From Perkinsus olseni (taxonomy: Eukaryota; Perkinsozoa; Perkinsida; Perkinsidae): 42,441 bases of DNA. Position numbers and translations under genes: made by a program. The stretch is taken from contig JABANP010000456.1 of the NCBI GenBank assembly GCA_013115135.1, positions 1 through 42,441 on the forward strand. Reading direction: 5' to 3'. The stretch's first letter is position 1. Each line of letters begins with the position of its first letter. The notes under the pieces were generated by a model. It was not told the DNA's origin. It did no database searches and worked only from the letters and a program-made list of their open reading frames with translations. Positions 10,906 through 20,403 of this stretch are shown piece after piece.

Positions 10906-11504
10906 TAGCTGTGTTAGATCCAGAACCTCGTAGTAGGCAAACTCAATACCCGTGGGATATGGAATAATAGGAATAATACTTAACCCCAACCTATTGGTTG
11001 GATTGAACCACGTTGCGAATGTTCTCGATGCTGGTGGTGCCGTTAGGATGGACGATGCGAATGCGGTTGGTGCTCACTCTTTCCTTCACATGCCCCAATG
11101 AAAACGCCCATGCTAGCTTGCGCGGTACTCCAGTGTAGACCAGTACTGGTGATGAAACAGAAAAGGGCTCATTGTCGATCCTACACCCAGTGGATCTAAG
11201 TTAGATCATCTAACACTGGTGGGTCTAGATTACGTCGCTCGTCCCGTGAACTCATTCCAACTGCTGCCACTGCCGTTAAGTTAACCAGCATGGTCTACCA
11301 GCAGGCTGCTGGTGTGGGCCCATCATGGGCCGCCCATGTGAGCTGTACCCGCTTGCGTCCTGTGCACACGACCCGTCTAACAGGTCAACAATCCAGATTT
11401 GTGGTCCGCTGAGTTATACCCTACAGTAGCGATGGCGCAAGATGAATAATAATAAAGAATAATGAGAGAAATATGAGCACTATGCTCCTCCAGGAACAGC
11501 CTTC

Positions 11505-12446
11505 CTATGGAGAGCTCACTGACAGCTCGGTCAACGCAAAGGGGAGTGGGTCCAAGCAACTGCCTGGCGGAGGGGGATCTTGAAAGTCACATCGTCTTAT
11601 TCCCTGGGCATCGTCATCAAACCAAGACGGCTTATCCGTGCGGCGTTGCCGATAGGCACTCCGCTTCATGTGAGGCTGTTTGAACGGATAGCCAATGTGA
11701 TAATCTTTGATGGTGTCCTTCGACTCGAAGGCTTCGAGGCACTACAAAAAAAGAGAGGTGGCAAGGAGAACGATATGATGAGAAAATATTACAACTCGAC
11801 TCTGTATTGCTCAAGGCGTGGGGTCTCGGGACAGATGATTTCTTCTGTTTGCGCCCCTCTGTCCGCTTGAAAGTTGAAGCTGAATGATCGACTGTTGCCA
11901 TCCCGTGCTTTGCCGTCGCCGTTGCCGCAAACGATACCACCGCGGAGCTCGGGCATACCGTCAGCATATTTCATCGGGGGAAAGGGCGGATCACTCGGAT
12001 CAGGAGCGGCCACAGATTCCTGAGAGAGGGAAGCATCTTTGATGAAGTAGCAACACGAGCTCTGCGCGAATGACAACAGGATCGTCACCCATTCCGATTG
12101 CCTCATCGAGGGGCAGTCTTACTGCTGTCGGTGCAGCAGGAGCAGCAGCAGAAGTTGTGGACTGCCTAGTCGACACTTTGGGGACTTTATTCTTCGATTT
12201 CTGGCTATCCGCCGTGCCGCCAGTGCCGATGCCAAACGACAGTTTCGCTGCTGCCAATGCAGTGGTAATGAAGGATTTCTTACTCGACTTTTTGGTAACC
12301 TTATCCCTGGATACCGGGGACTTTATCTTATGGACCTTATCTTCCTTCAATTTTCGATAACCAACTGTGCTGCCAGTGGCGATGCTGAGGGACAATAGAG
12401 TCGCTGCTAGGAATGTAGCAGTAGTGATTAACTTTCTGGTCGGCAT
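11505..12446 (-). pseudogene. Paralogue of the 9796-10763 gene, probably broken in exon 3
   Basis: Exon 1 (12446-12123) encodes a signal peptide (MPTRKLITTATFLAATLLSL) and a Lys/Ser/Ala-rich stretch. It joins in phase 0, across a 61-nt intron (GTAAGA...GCGCAG), to exon 2 (12061-11793), which ends ICPETPRLEQYR before TT|GTAATA. This is the same phase-2 donor position as in the intact paralogue. Read in phase 2, exon 3 (from 11741) reaches a stop after 24 codons. The family motif PPPPGSCLDPL and about 50 further codons are open in a different frame down to 11505. So either a frameshift has killed the gene or an intron is not visible to me. The similarity also fades after LDPL. Confidence 0.5.
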
Positions 12447-12597
12447 TTAGGTTTTATGATCAACACTTCTTAGGAAAGCCAATCAAGCAGAGCCCGATAT
12501 GGCGATGCCCGAAATATGAACCGTGACGGTTCAACCGTCCAACCTGCACGCTCAATACAATGGTGTTTCTCGCGCGCTAGTACTGTTTCACCCAATA

Positions 12598-12665
12598 GCC
12601 GCAGTGAAGGGATTTGAGGAAATAATTTTCGCACGAAACGTGATGGCATCTCGCTCGTCCGAGGC
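12598..12665 (-). promoter_or_regulatory. Conserved upstream block, copy 3
   Basis: Best-preserved copy along with the one at 15637-15690; it reads CGGACGAGCGAGATGCCATC, then CGTTTCGTGCGAAAATTATT on the minus strand. It lies about 150 bases upstream of the start at 12446. Confidence 0.5.
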
Positions 12666-13263
12666 GAACGGACGACCCTTAGTCTCAAACATAGCGGAAC
12701 TGGAATCACTATCATAAAAGGAAAGTTATTTTCCAAAGGAAAAAATCTCGCGTAGATCAAACGATGTGATTCACAGTTATCGTATACTATATTCTCCATA
12801 CACCGTATGTACCATCCACGTGCACATGTCATATCGCGTGCAATACATGCCATTATCGACTGTCCAGCATCGCCTCGCTTTGAGTTCAGTACGCTCAACG
12901 GTTCTTGCCACTGGCCAGGGTAGGTACGCGGATCCTGATTCGGAGGCGGATGGAAGTGATTGTGATTATTCATTCAGATACGTTAATCAGGTTACGATTT
13001 CATGATTTTATCACGCTTCCGGATCGAGCACGGTCTTGCAGCATCGCACTTAGATCTCACGATTCTGTGACAGAATTTCTGTCTCACTCTTCCGTAATCA
13101 AATCAGGTTTTCTCAACCAATTTTGGAACAAAATCAGGAAAGTTGCATCAGACAAGAGCTCGAGTGGTTGACGTTTTACAGCCGGCCGAGTGCTTGACCA
13201 CCCTCGATGTGCCATACTCTCCCAACGCACTGGCATAATCGAAATGGCATGCTGTATCTAACG

Positions 13264-13330
13264 CTCGGGGTGTGACTCACACCGTGTGAGTCACAGACTG
13301 TGACTCACAGTGTGACTGTCACACCCTGTG
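13264..13330. repeat. Cluster of nested GTGACTCAC / GTGAGTCAC palindromes
   Basis: Alternating TGTGACTCACA and TGTGAGTCACA words give several overlapping hairpins. Related words recur near 8869, 12767, 13549, 30432 and 37624, so this is a dispersed short palindromic repeat. Confidence 0.65.
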
Positions 13331-13542
13331 ATGGAATATGAACAATGCGCGGACCGCGTAGATTGCTTGCATGCCCGCATAGGTAGTACACTTTTCGTGC
13401 ATTAACCGCTTCCGCCAACTAAGTCTATCCCGAGGATAAGTCGCAAGTCCGCAAGCGGCTTACAAGAAAGAAAATCCCAGAGTCTGGGACCCAGACTGGG
13501 ATTCCCAGCTCGGAAGACTGTGAAAAGAACTCCCAGTGTACA

Positions 13543-14252
13543 TTACTGTGACTCACAGTCTGTGAGACTAGTAGAAGGTCTAGGGCGGCCCAACCAACAA
13601 GGCCTCCAACATTCGTGCGGATGACAATCCGCGGAATGCAACAGCTGCGGAGGTTGTGAGAACATGCTGATTACGGTTCATGCGAGGCCTGGCCTCGGAG
13701 GCCACATATTGCTGATACTGTATTCACGCATACTACGGATTGTATGTTGTGGAAGCGGCATTGCAGCCACAAATTATCCGTCCGATGGTCATTCAAGGAC
13801 ATGACGGACGAAGAAGGAATCGACAAAGTTGCCAAGTCTTGTATAACCAGTCGTTCTCCTACGAGACATGGAAGGCCGCTGAAATCCGGATTGCTGATCT
13901 CGATTTTGTCCCGAACCTGCAAATCATAGTCGCTGGGTTCCGAGAATTGCTGTATCTTTGTCTCTATATTTCGGTATATGTTCTACTTTTTTTCTCATTT
14001 TTCTTCTTTTTCTGTTTGAAATTTTCAAGAGGAAATTTTCCAGGATTTATTCTTTCCGTTAGCCACACTGACCAAATATTGGTCACCAATAGAGTAGCCG
14101 TTCTGATGCACGAATGGTAAGGCCTGATCGCATTGGAGCTGAGTGGACGGGAGAATGCGCTGGAAACGGTCCACCCTTTCCTCGGCGCAGTGCTGGCGGC
14201 ACTCCCATTCGGAAATGGCGAATAAACCGTAGGCCAGAAGAAAAACGTGCAT
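13543..14252 (-). CDS. Small Cys-rich secreted protein, three exons
   Basis: Exons 14252-14073, 13916-13737 and 13644-13543 join in phase 0 to 153 codons. The N-terminus, MHVFLLAYGLFAISEWECRQ, looks like a signal peptide followed by a Cys-bearing mature region (ECRQHC, LQCDQ). The last exon is Cys-rich (ADCHPHECWRPCW). Introns are 156 and 92 nt. The second begins GTAGTATGC, the donor word shared with the introner-like introns. No family is recognised. The first donor, GTCAGT, is weak, so that junction is the least sure; other frames across 14083-14334 are also open. Confidence 0.45.
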
Positions 14253-14574
14253 TGGAGTCGCATCGAAGGCAGTGGGTGGTCAGGGGCTCGGAGGTTCCCA
14301 ACCGCGAAACCGACTCGCGCAGTGCCGGCTGCATTGCGACGTCCTTAAGAGTCCCAGTTCTTGGTACGGCACTTATGCCAGAAGCCTGCTGAGTGTAAAA
14401 GATGATACGTAAATTGAACGCAATGCGGGAGAGGGCATACGGCAGTACAAGAAAACTGCAGATTATTGAGTTGAGGGTTACAGTGGAACAATCAGTAGTG
14501 TTTCAGCTAATTTAGCTTCATCGATTAGTGGCCGTATCAGCTGTAGCTGTGAACAGTATCGCGCATTAGTCGGG

Positions 14575-14640
14575 CCTCGGGATTGAGCCCGGGGTCTTTT
14601 GATTCGCAAGTATACAAGCTAACCACGCGGCCAAATGGCT
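14575..14640 (-). repeat. tRNA-like sequence
   Basis: Minus-strand GGCCGCGTGGTTAGC (D-arm-like) is followed by CCCCGGGCTCAATCCCGAGG (T-arm-like). The two ends do not pair as an acceptor stem, so this is a tRNA-derived repeat rather than a gene. Its place downstream of an exon-like frame fits the pattern of tRNA-like introns. Confidence 0.5.
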
Positions 14641-14662
14641 CTAGTGACCATACTTTACTACC

Positions 14663-14920
14663 CTAGACTTTGCACTCCAGTTCGTAACCGACCCACAAGA
14701 ACATCCGGTGACACTTATCACTGATCGGGAAACGCCGCGACAGTCGACATGTCTTCGAAGGTAGATTCGCAATGCGAACTGAGTTCGCCGAACTCCTGCA
14801 GCTTCGGGTGCCTCGAATGACATTTATGGTCAAACCATTCCCTGCTACTTCAACAAGTTGTGGCGGTGTCCCATCATTTATTTCGCCAGCAGCTGCTGCT
14901 GAGCAGCAGAAAGTCTTCAT
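14663..14920 (-). CDS. Possible small gene starting MKTFCCSAAAAGE, uncertain
   Basis: An 85-codon frame with a plausible start and ordinary composition lies between two better-supported minus-strand genes. A tRNA-like stretch follows at 14575-14640, and a Cys-bearing frame after a CAG acceptor near 14463 could be a second exon. I could not match the phases convincingly, and no family is recognised. Confidence 0.25.
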   Translation of the reverse strand: MKTFCCSAAAAGEINDGTPPQLVEVAGNGLTINVIRGTRSCRSSANSVRIANLPSKTCRLSRRFPISDKCHRMFLWVGYELECKV

Positions 14921-14983
14921 TAAATTGATGCTGTAGTTCCCTTATTTAGAGCTCGAGAAACACGATGCCCAGTAGCTGCACAC

Positions 14984-15008
14984 AACAACAACAACAACAA
15001 CAACAACC
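14984..15008. repeat. (CAA)n microsatellite
   Basis: About eight CAA/ACA units in a row, between the stop codon of the gene at 15078-15600 and the next minus-strand frame. Confidence 0.9.
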
Positions 15009-15077
15009 ACATCATTACCATCATGACACATCCTTTTCACATCAGTACATCCGCGCTCGACGAGCGGCTACTTGCGG

Positions 15078-15600
15078 CTACTGCTTGGATTTTTTGCGCC
15101 GCAAGATATCCCAGAATTTGGATTTGCCCCCAGTCGTCTTCACTGTATCATACTTGATCGTGTCCTTCTCACGATCAACAGCGTGAATCTCGACATAACC
15201 ATCCCCTTTTTTGAAAAAATCCCAATGTAGCGCCCGGGCTTTCTGAACCGCCTCCTCGGACTTTCTGTGAATGGTATCGCAGAAATTCCCGAAAGAACCA
15301 TATTGGGTTATCACGACCCTCATAACAGTCCCGCAGGCAGTCCACATCTTGGCGATTAGTGCCCTCCCGAGGCCCTCCATGTCGTAGAGCTCGCTTTGGA
15401 AGATATAGGGACTTTTCTCCCCGAAGGCATCCGTTGACACATCCGGCCATTTTGGATGACTCTCTAACTTCTTAGTGAGTGAATCAATACGCTCCAGTTC
15501 CTCGCGATAATGAGAGTCACTAATATTTCTGAGTAAGTCTAAGCCAGTTCCTGCGGGAGGGGGATCTCGGAAATAAAAAAGCTTAGAATCATCTTTCGGA
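15078..15600 (-). CDS. Third member of the PPPxGTGLD family, 5'-truncated or incompletely seen
   Basis: One open stretch encodes KLFYFRDPPPAGTGLDLLRN, then a helical C-terminal region (ALIAKMWTACGTVMRVVITQ) ending in RRKKSKQ. It aligns over its length with exon 3 of the intact paralogue at 9796-10763, including IS at the motif end and a Tyr-Gly/Gly-Tyr region. An in-frame stop lies just upstream (about 15608), and no signal-peptide exon could be found before the conserved upstream block at 15637-15690. The first two exons are therefore missing, or the copy is truncated. The basic C-terminus differs from that of the paralogue. Confidence 0.5.
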
Positions 15601-15636
15601 GGGCTTCGTTATTAACGTCACTTTCGTATCGGTCAC

Positions 15637-15690
15637 AGTGGATTCGAGAAAATAATTATCGCACGAAACGTAATGGCATCTCGCCCGTCC
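15637..15690 (-). promoter_or_regulatory. Conserved upstream block, copy 4
   Basis: Nearly identical to the copy at 12598-12665 (CGGACGGGCGAGATGCCATT, then CGTTTCGTGCGATAATTATT). It lies between the truncated family member and the head-to-head start of the plus-strand seven-transmembrane gene. Confidence 0.5.
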
Positions 15691-15804
15691 GAGGCGAGCG
15701 AGACAAATCGATTGCGCTGGCGTTCGCTAATGCTTCGACTAACTGCAGATTTGCAAAATTATCGGAAGGCGCATCATCATCACTTTTGTCATTGGTAATT
15801 TCCC

Positions 15805-18800
15805 ATGGAATGCGGCGTCCGACTACTTCTCCTGCTATTCTACTTTCTGGCACCTCTAGCGATAGGAGACATCATCAAAGTGGATGCCACCAGTGATGCC
15901 CCGTTACTCGAGCTGCCGCCCTTCGGACTCGGCCCTAGGGGACGTATCATAGCCGATCTGATAGTTGGTAGTAGAGGGAGGGGGTGCTCGGATATCAATT
16001 CTACGTTTTGGTGAAATTTTGGTATTACGGTTTTTGGAAAATTACCACGGTTGGTCGTCAATTAATGTGTGTAAGACTTATTTCATCCATCATTCCCGAA
16101 ACAACGTCTTCTTCCAAATTCTTCCCTCGGGCTCAGATTTGTGGTTTGATATCGTTTGTTGATTCTCTTCATTCATTTATGTAATTCTTGGTAGCTAACC
16201 GTTGGTTCGGCTTGAACGCATTTGAGAATATATTTTCACCCTAACCGTCGCGGCCGTTTCTTTGTACCCTCGCGAAATCTCACTGTTAGTGCCCGAGAAT
16301 GCTCTCCGGATTCATAAGTCTGGAGGAGACAGCCGGCATGGTCAAAAACTGCGTGGTTACTGCGGCATTAAGGTCCTTTTTCGCGCTTCTCAATAGAACA
16401 TTTTCACCAATTTCTCTGTCTTTTCGACCGTCAAAAGCTCTTGTTGAGCTCGGGACGAATCATCCCTGCCTAGCGTATCTTAACTTCACCCTCAGCATTC
16501 TCAGGAAGGGCAGACGAGGGAAGAGTTTTCGAAGTACCATTAGGAAAAATTTCTTTGATGGTGGACGTTAATAGCTTACTAATTTTTTGTTTTTCGGTAT
16601 GCGGCATTTCTGATGTGAGAACTTTTTCGAAACTGTTTCGTCTCATTTCAAGTTTTGTTCCATTTTTACAACCCTTCTTTGGCGAAAAAGTAGGAGGAAT
16701 TTTCTTTCAATTTTTTCTGCTTTTTCGGATGTATTTTCATTTTCGCACAATTTCTCAACATGCGTGTATCGGTTGGCATTTTGGAGGTATCTTTCGCCTT
16801 TGCCATTTCCAAGCTCGACCTGTGATAGCATCTTTTAGTTTTAATGCATGAACGACTGTGACGGTACATATGGAAAAAAAAATTAAAAATTAAAAACTGA
16901 ATTTTTAATTCATTAAATATAACAGGTATTGTAGGAATCTTTGCGTATCTTAGGTTGACCCTTGCCTTAGGTAATAAAACCTCCCCTTCGCCGGGTCGGT
17001 GGGTGCTGGTGCTTTCGTTGGAGCAATTTGAGCTGTGGGCCCAGTCGATTAAAAAGGAGGAGTTGATGCCGGGCGCGAGAGGCGTAATCAATACCAATCG
17101 TCCGTCGATTTATAGGGAGGTAAAGGTCGCGGGTTCGATCCCGGCATGCGGCATTTACGGTAATTTTTTAGGAGTTTTGTTGCCCTGGGGAGCGCATCCA
17201 TTTTGATATCTCGGTGCGAGCTGACAGGCCTGACAAGTATGTAGTGGGTGGATGATTATGCGTGGGTGAAAAACTCCGCAATCTCAAAATCCGTGTGGAA
17301 TCATGGTGACCTCAAGATTCTCGTTTTTGCGAATGAGCGGCTCTTTCCAGGAAACGTCACGCGCCACGAAATTATGCAGGTATATTATGTTTATTGCGAA
17401 CCCTCAACAGCCAGGCAACTCATCATCATCGCGTTTGGTTCGGTCGATCATCGGAGAGTCTTCGCGTGAGGATGAACCTTCCGCGGAGCAGATAGGATTT
17501 ATGGAGTCCCCGTTGCTGGTGGATACACCTCCTATGAGTCCGGAGGCGTATCTTAGGGGTGATGAAGATGAAGGTAGTGGGGTGTTGGGCTGTCATGCGG
17601 AAGGTCTTGGGTTCAATTCCGCCGACGGTTGTTTTCTCTTTTAATTATTTTGCTTTTGATGCCGACGATCGATGAAATTCCAGATGAATATCGGAGCAGT
17701 TGATGATTCTTGAATCGCCTGCCAGAGCAACCTGCCTGAGCCCTTCGTAGCTCGAGCTTACCAAATTTGTAATAATAATAATACCCGCTCGTTGCTCAGG
17801 CAGCATAGATGGTATGAATAGGTATTACTCCGCGGTGATCTCGGTATCATCGATTAAGGGATCATCAGTCGTGTATCGTGATCATGAATGTTGCTCGTCA
17901 GCGGCAGCAGATGCCCGTCAGGGTTTACAGTCGTTTTGCGTATCGGCCAAGCCGAAACTACTGTAGGCTATGAACGCCGGCCTGTCTCCAATGGGCTGGT
18001 CGAGGGCTGACGACCAACCGACGGAGATTCGTCAGTATTCTTACAACTTTGATGTTATTACTATCCACAGCAATATCCCAGGCGTGCTACTTGATAGTTT
18101 TCCTTTTCTATTTAATAGTTACCACTGTGCGTATTTTCATGTTCTCGCCAGGTTGATCGGGGAAAACTATTTCTGTTTTTACCTTTCGGAATATTTCTGT
18201 CGAAAATGAAAAAAATCCCTAGGTAACCTGGGGCACCTGGAGTTATACTCGCCTTAGTGCCGTCGATGTGATATCGAAGTATCAGTATTATTATGGTGGT
18301 CTCCAATCGCTTTTATCTCACATCAAAAATAGTCCGGTGACAGCCATAATCGTTCGAAAAGGAAGTTGATGCCGGTCTTACATCACATGATGTAAGATAC
18401 TCTCAGTGAGGGCCAGTATATATCTGCCTGTCGTATCTTTCCCGTATCTTACTGGCTTCAACCTTAGATACGCTCAACAGCAGCGGTCAATTTGACCAAC
18501 CGAGGCTGCAGGTAGTCGGCAGCGTTCGGTTCGAGCAAGCAGATGGACGCCAACTGGAGTAGGATGGGGGAGTAGCGCGCGCCCCGGTGATCGATTTGGA
18601 TATATATTAGTTACCAGCTGTTGCCGTTGGCAACGTGTGTGTTGGGCTTGGCGACTGCAGTGGTAGCGTCGGCTGTGTTGTATTATGGACTCATGGCTAG
18701 TGCTTGGCGGAGGTAGTATCTTAGGTTGAACCGTGCAAGATACGGAATAGGTCAAGGTGATTACATTTTTTCCAGATACTATACACTGCTGCATGTCTTC

Positions 18801-20288
18801 CACTTGTCGGTGCTTCTGTGGATGTCTCTCTACTTCAGCTTATGGTGAGTTTTCTGGGGCGATCCTGCTGCAAATCCGAGACGTTTTCACCCGGGGAAAA
18901 CCGATGATGATTTCATCACGGTATTTTCTTGACGAATATGATAATGGGCGTGCAGGATAACAGCCATACTGTATCCTAGCCACTGGGCGAAAGCGGAGCG
19001 ATAATTTCGTGGCGCAGCGGTCATTAGCGGAGCGAAGTTCTGTCAGGTACCGGTCCTTAAAGGAACAGGATGCCACCGGCGATCCAAACACTCTGACGGC
19101 GAGGTGGCTGCCTCAACTCGCACAGAAGATATATGATATTCTTGAGTTGATGATGTACGGCAGTGGACAGGCGCAGGTTCGATTCCCAGGGGCGGCATTT
19201 TTCAGGTATTTATTGACGGCTCTGGGGTGGCAGAGTTCGAGACCGAGATTAAACAGGACAGAAATTAGATTCGCTGGAGTTATATCAACTGTATCGATGT
19301 GAGTGGAATCTTAGGTCGATCCTTGCAAGATACGAATAGGGTTGACTCTCAGGTATCTTGGATTTTTCGAAATTACTTGTACGTCTGAGCAAGTCTGTGC
19401 TGGCTACCGGCTGTCCCGTCTCATCCTCCATTCACTCGCTTACCTCTGCATCATTGTGGCAGTCAACTTCCACCTCGCAGTCATCAACAACCAGGTCGGT
19501 GTGCAAGTGCAAGAGCGCGCGCCCTGATGATCGATTTCAGATTCGGGAGGCCGGTATTAGTTTGGACACGGGAAGAATGTATCAGCGATTCTATGCTTAC
19601 TCGTACTTCAGAGTTGCCTTCCTGCTGTTCATCGTAAGCAAGCGTTTGGTTTTCCCGCGCGCCACGAAATTGCCTTTCCTCCTCAGATTCAACCGACGGT
19701 TATGTTGTTTATTCAAATGTCGGTGTTCAGCTGGTATGAGGAGTGGGCTGTCACGCTGATATATTGGCTCATAAAATGGCTGCTGTTGTTGGCAGTAGCG
19801 TGGAGCTTCAGACCGAGACCGAGTAGGAAAAGATATTTTCGGGCGCGCGCTTTTTACACAAGGAATGTTGAAATTTTGCTGTTTGTGGTTTCTTTCCACG
19901 GAACGGGGAAGGAAATTTGAAGGAGTCTTGATACAAGAAATTTCTGGGCGTGCGCTTTTTACATAGAAAATATTGATGGACGATTTTAACATGTGAAGGA
20001 CGATCCTGGGAGGGGTTCTTGAAACTGGGTAAAGGCGACAGCCTATTGACCACTCGGGATGCTTGTGACGGTTTTTTCTGGGTTTGAATCTGGTATAATT
20101 TCGTGGCGCGCGACTTTTTTTAGAGAATCTGAAGTTATTCAATATTGCGGTTGCGGACCAGCGGGCTGAGTTTGAGGATGATGATGAAGGGCAGCAGCAG
20201 CGTGGCCGCGGGGAGGGTGGTAGGATTTGAGGGAAATTTGGTATGTTATATTTTTTTGGCAGGTCAAATTTCAACGGCTCGGCTGTGA
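15805..20288 (+). CDS. GPR107/GPR108-type (lung 7TM/GOST family) membrane protein
   Basis: The start exon (15805 to about 15967) encodes a signal peptide, MECGVRLLLLLFYFLAPLAI, then LLELPPFGLGPRGRI, like the lumenal start of the family. The 3' exons are phase-consistent: 18258-18364, 18468-18558, 18611-18712, 18776-18844, 18956-18970, 19047-19154, 19206-19298, 19353-19494, 19541-19633, 19687-19822, 20124-20219, 20263-20288. They encode TM1 (LLPLATCVLGLATAVVASAV), LHVFHLSVLLWMSLYF, YLLTALGWQSSRPRL, MYLGFFEIT, LILHSLAYLCIIVAV, YAYSYFRVAFLLF and a last helix ending WSFRPRPK, then an acidic/Gln-rich cytoplasmic tail ending QISTARL. The FRP end and YxYFR are typical of GPR107/108, which act in Golgi/endosome trafficking. 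Exons between 15970 and 18257 (for example 16973-17118, 17172-17235, 17381-17571) are visible but not fully joined. The 15-nt exon at 18956 is tentative. Confidence 0.8.
17119..17171 (+). repeat. tRNA-like sequence filling a 7TM-gene intron
   Basis: This 53-nt intron starts GTAAAGGTCGC, carries GGTCGCGGGTTCGATCCCGG and ends GTAATTTTTTAG. The flanking exons read NTNRPSIYRE and EFCCPGERIHFDIS. Confidence 0.65.
17572..17640 (+). repeat. tRNA-like sequence at the start of a 7TM-gene intron
   Basis: Donor GTAGTGGGG, followed by CATGCGGAAGGTCTTGGGTTCAATTCC with a T-arm look. The 3' end of this intron was not fixed. Confidence 0.5.
18713..18775 (+). mobile_element. Introner-like intron, type copy A
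   Basis: The intron begins GTAGTATCTTAGGTTGA, contains GCAAGATACGGAATAGG and ends TTTTTTCCAG with the next exon starting ATACTATAC. Thus AGTATCT at the 5' splice site faces AG|ATACT at the 3' site as an inverted repeat. The intron at 37477-37528 and, in part, 19299-19352 share the internal sequence. Confidence 0.7.
19155..19205 (+). repeat. tRNA-like sequence filling a 7TM-gene intron
   Basis: This 51-nt intron: donor GTACGGCAGTGG, then GGCGCAGGTTCGATTCCCAG (T arm), end GCATTTTTCAG. It joins MM|YLLTALGW in phase 2. Confidence 0.65.
19299..19352 (+). mobile_element. Introner-like intron, type copy B
   Basis: GTGAGTGGAATCTTAGGTCGATCCTTGCAAGATACGAATAGG-type sequence (written here by its two shared words: ATCTTAGGTCGATCC and GCAAGATACGAATAGG), ending GACTCTCAG. 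The next exon starts GTATCTTGG. It shares its core and spacing with the introns at 18713 and 37477. Confidence 0.65.
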
Positions 20289-20403
20289 ACGTATCATTAG
20301 AGTGTATCTTTTCTTTTGTGAATGACCAGAGTCGACTTGAAGATACTCTTGTGTGTTATTGGGTGTTGATGAACAGGTTTGCATTTTTATGGTATTATTG
20401 TAA

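Larger units (their letters stand above)
12447..13542. other. No gene; upstream region with short palindromes
   Basis: A 167-codon minus-strand frame (12470-12973) runs through the upstream block and has no recognisable content. Nested inverted repeats built on GTGACTCACAG and CTGTGAGTCAC cluster at 13264-13330, with CCCAGAGTCTGGG / CCCAGACTGGG at 13477-13503. Confidence 0.45.

Noticed and set aside
12470..12973. 167-codon minus-strand frame upstream of the 12446 gene
   Set aside because: It covers the repeated upstream block; the aligned block copies carry stops or shifts in this frame, so the conservation is at DNA level.
19597..20274. 225-codon minus-strand frame
   Set aside because: It runs antisense through two well-supported exons and an intron of the 7TM gene; its Pro/Arg/Ser-rich content is the mirror of that sequence.
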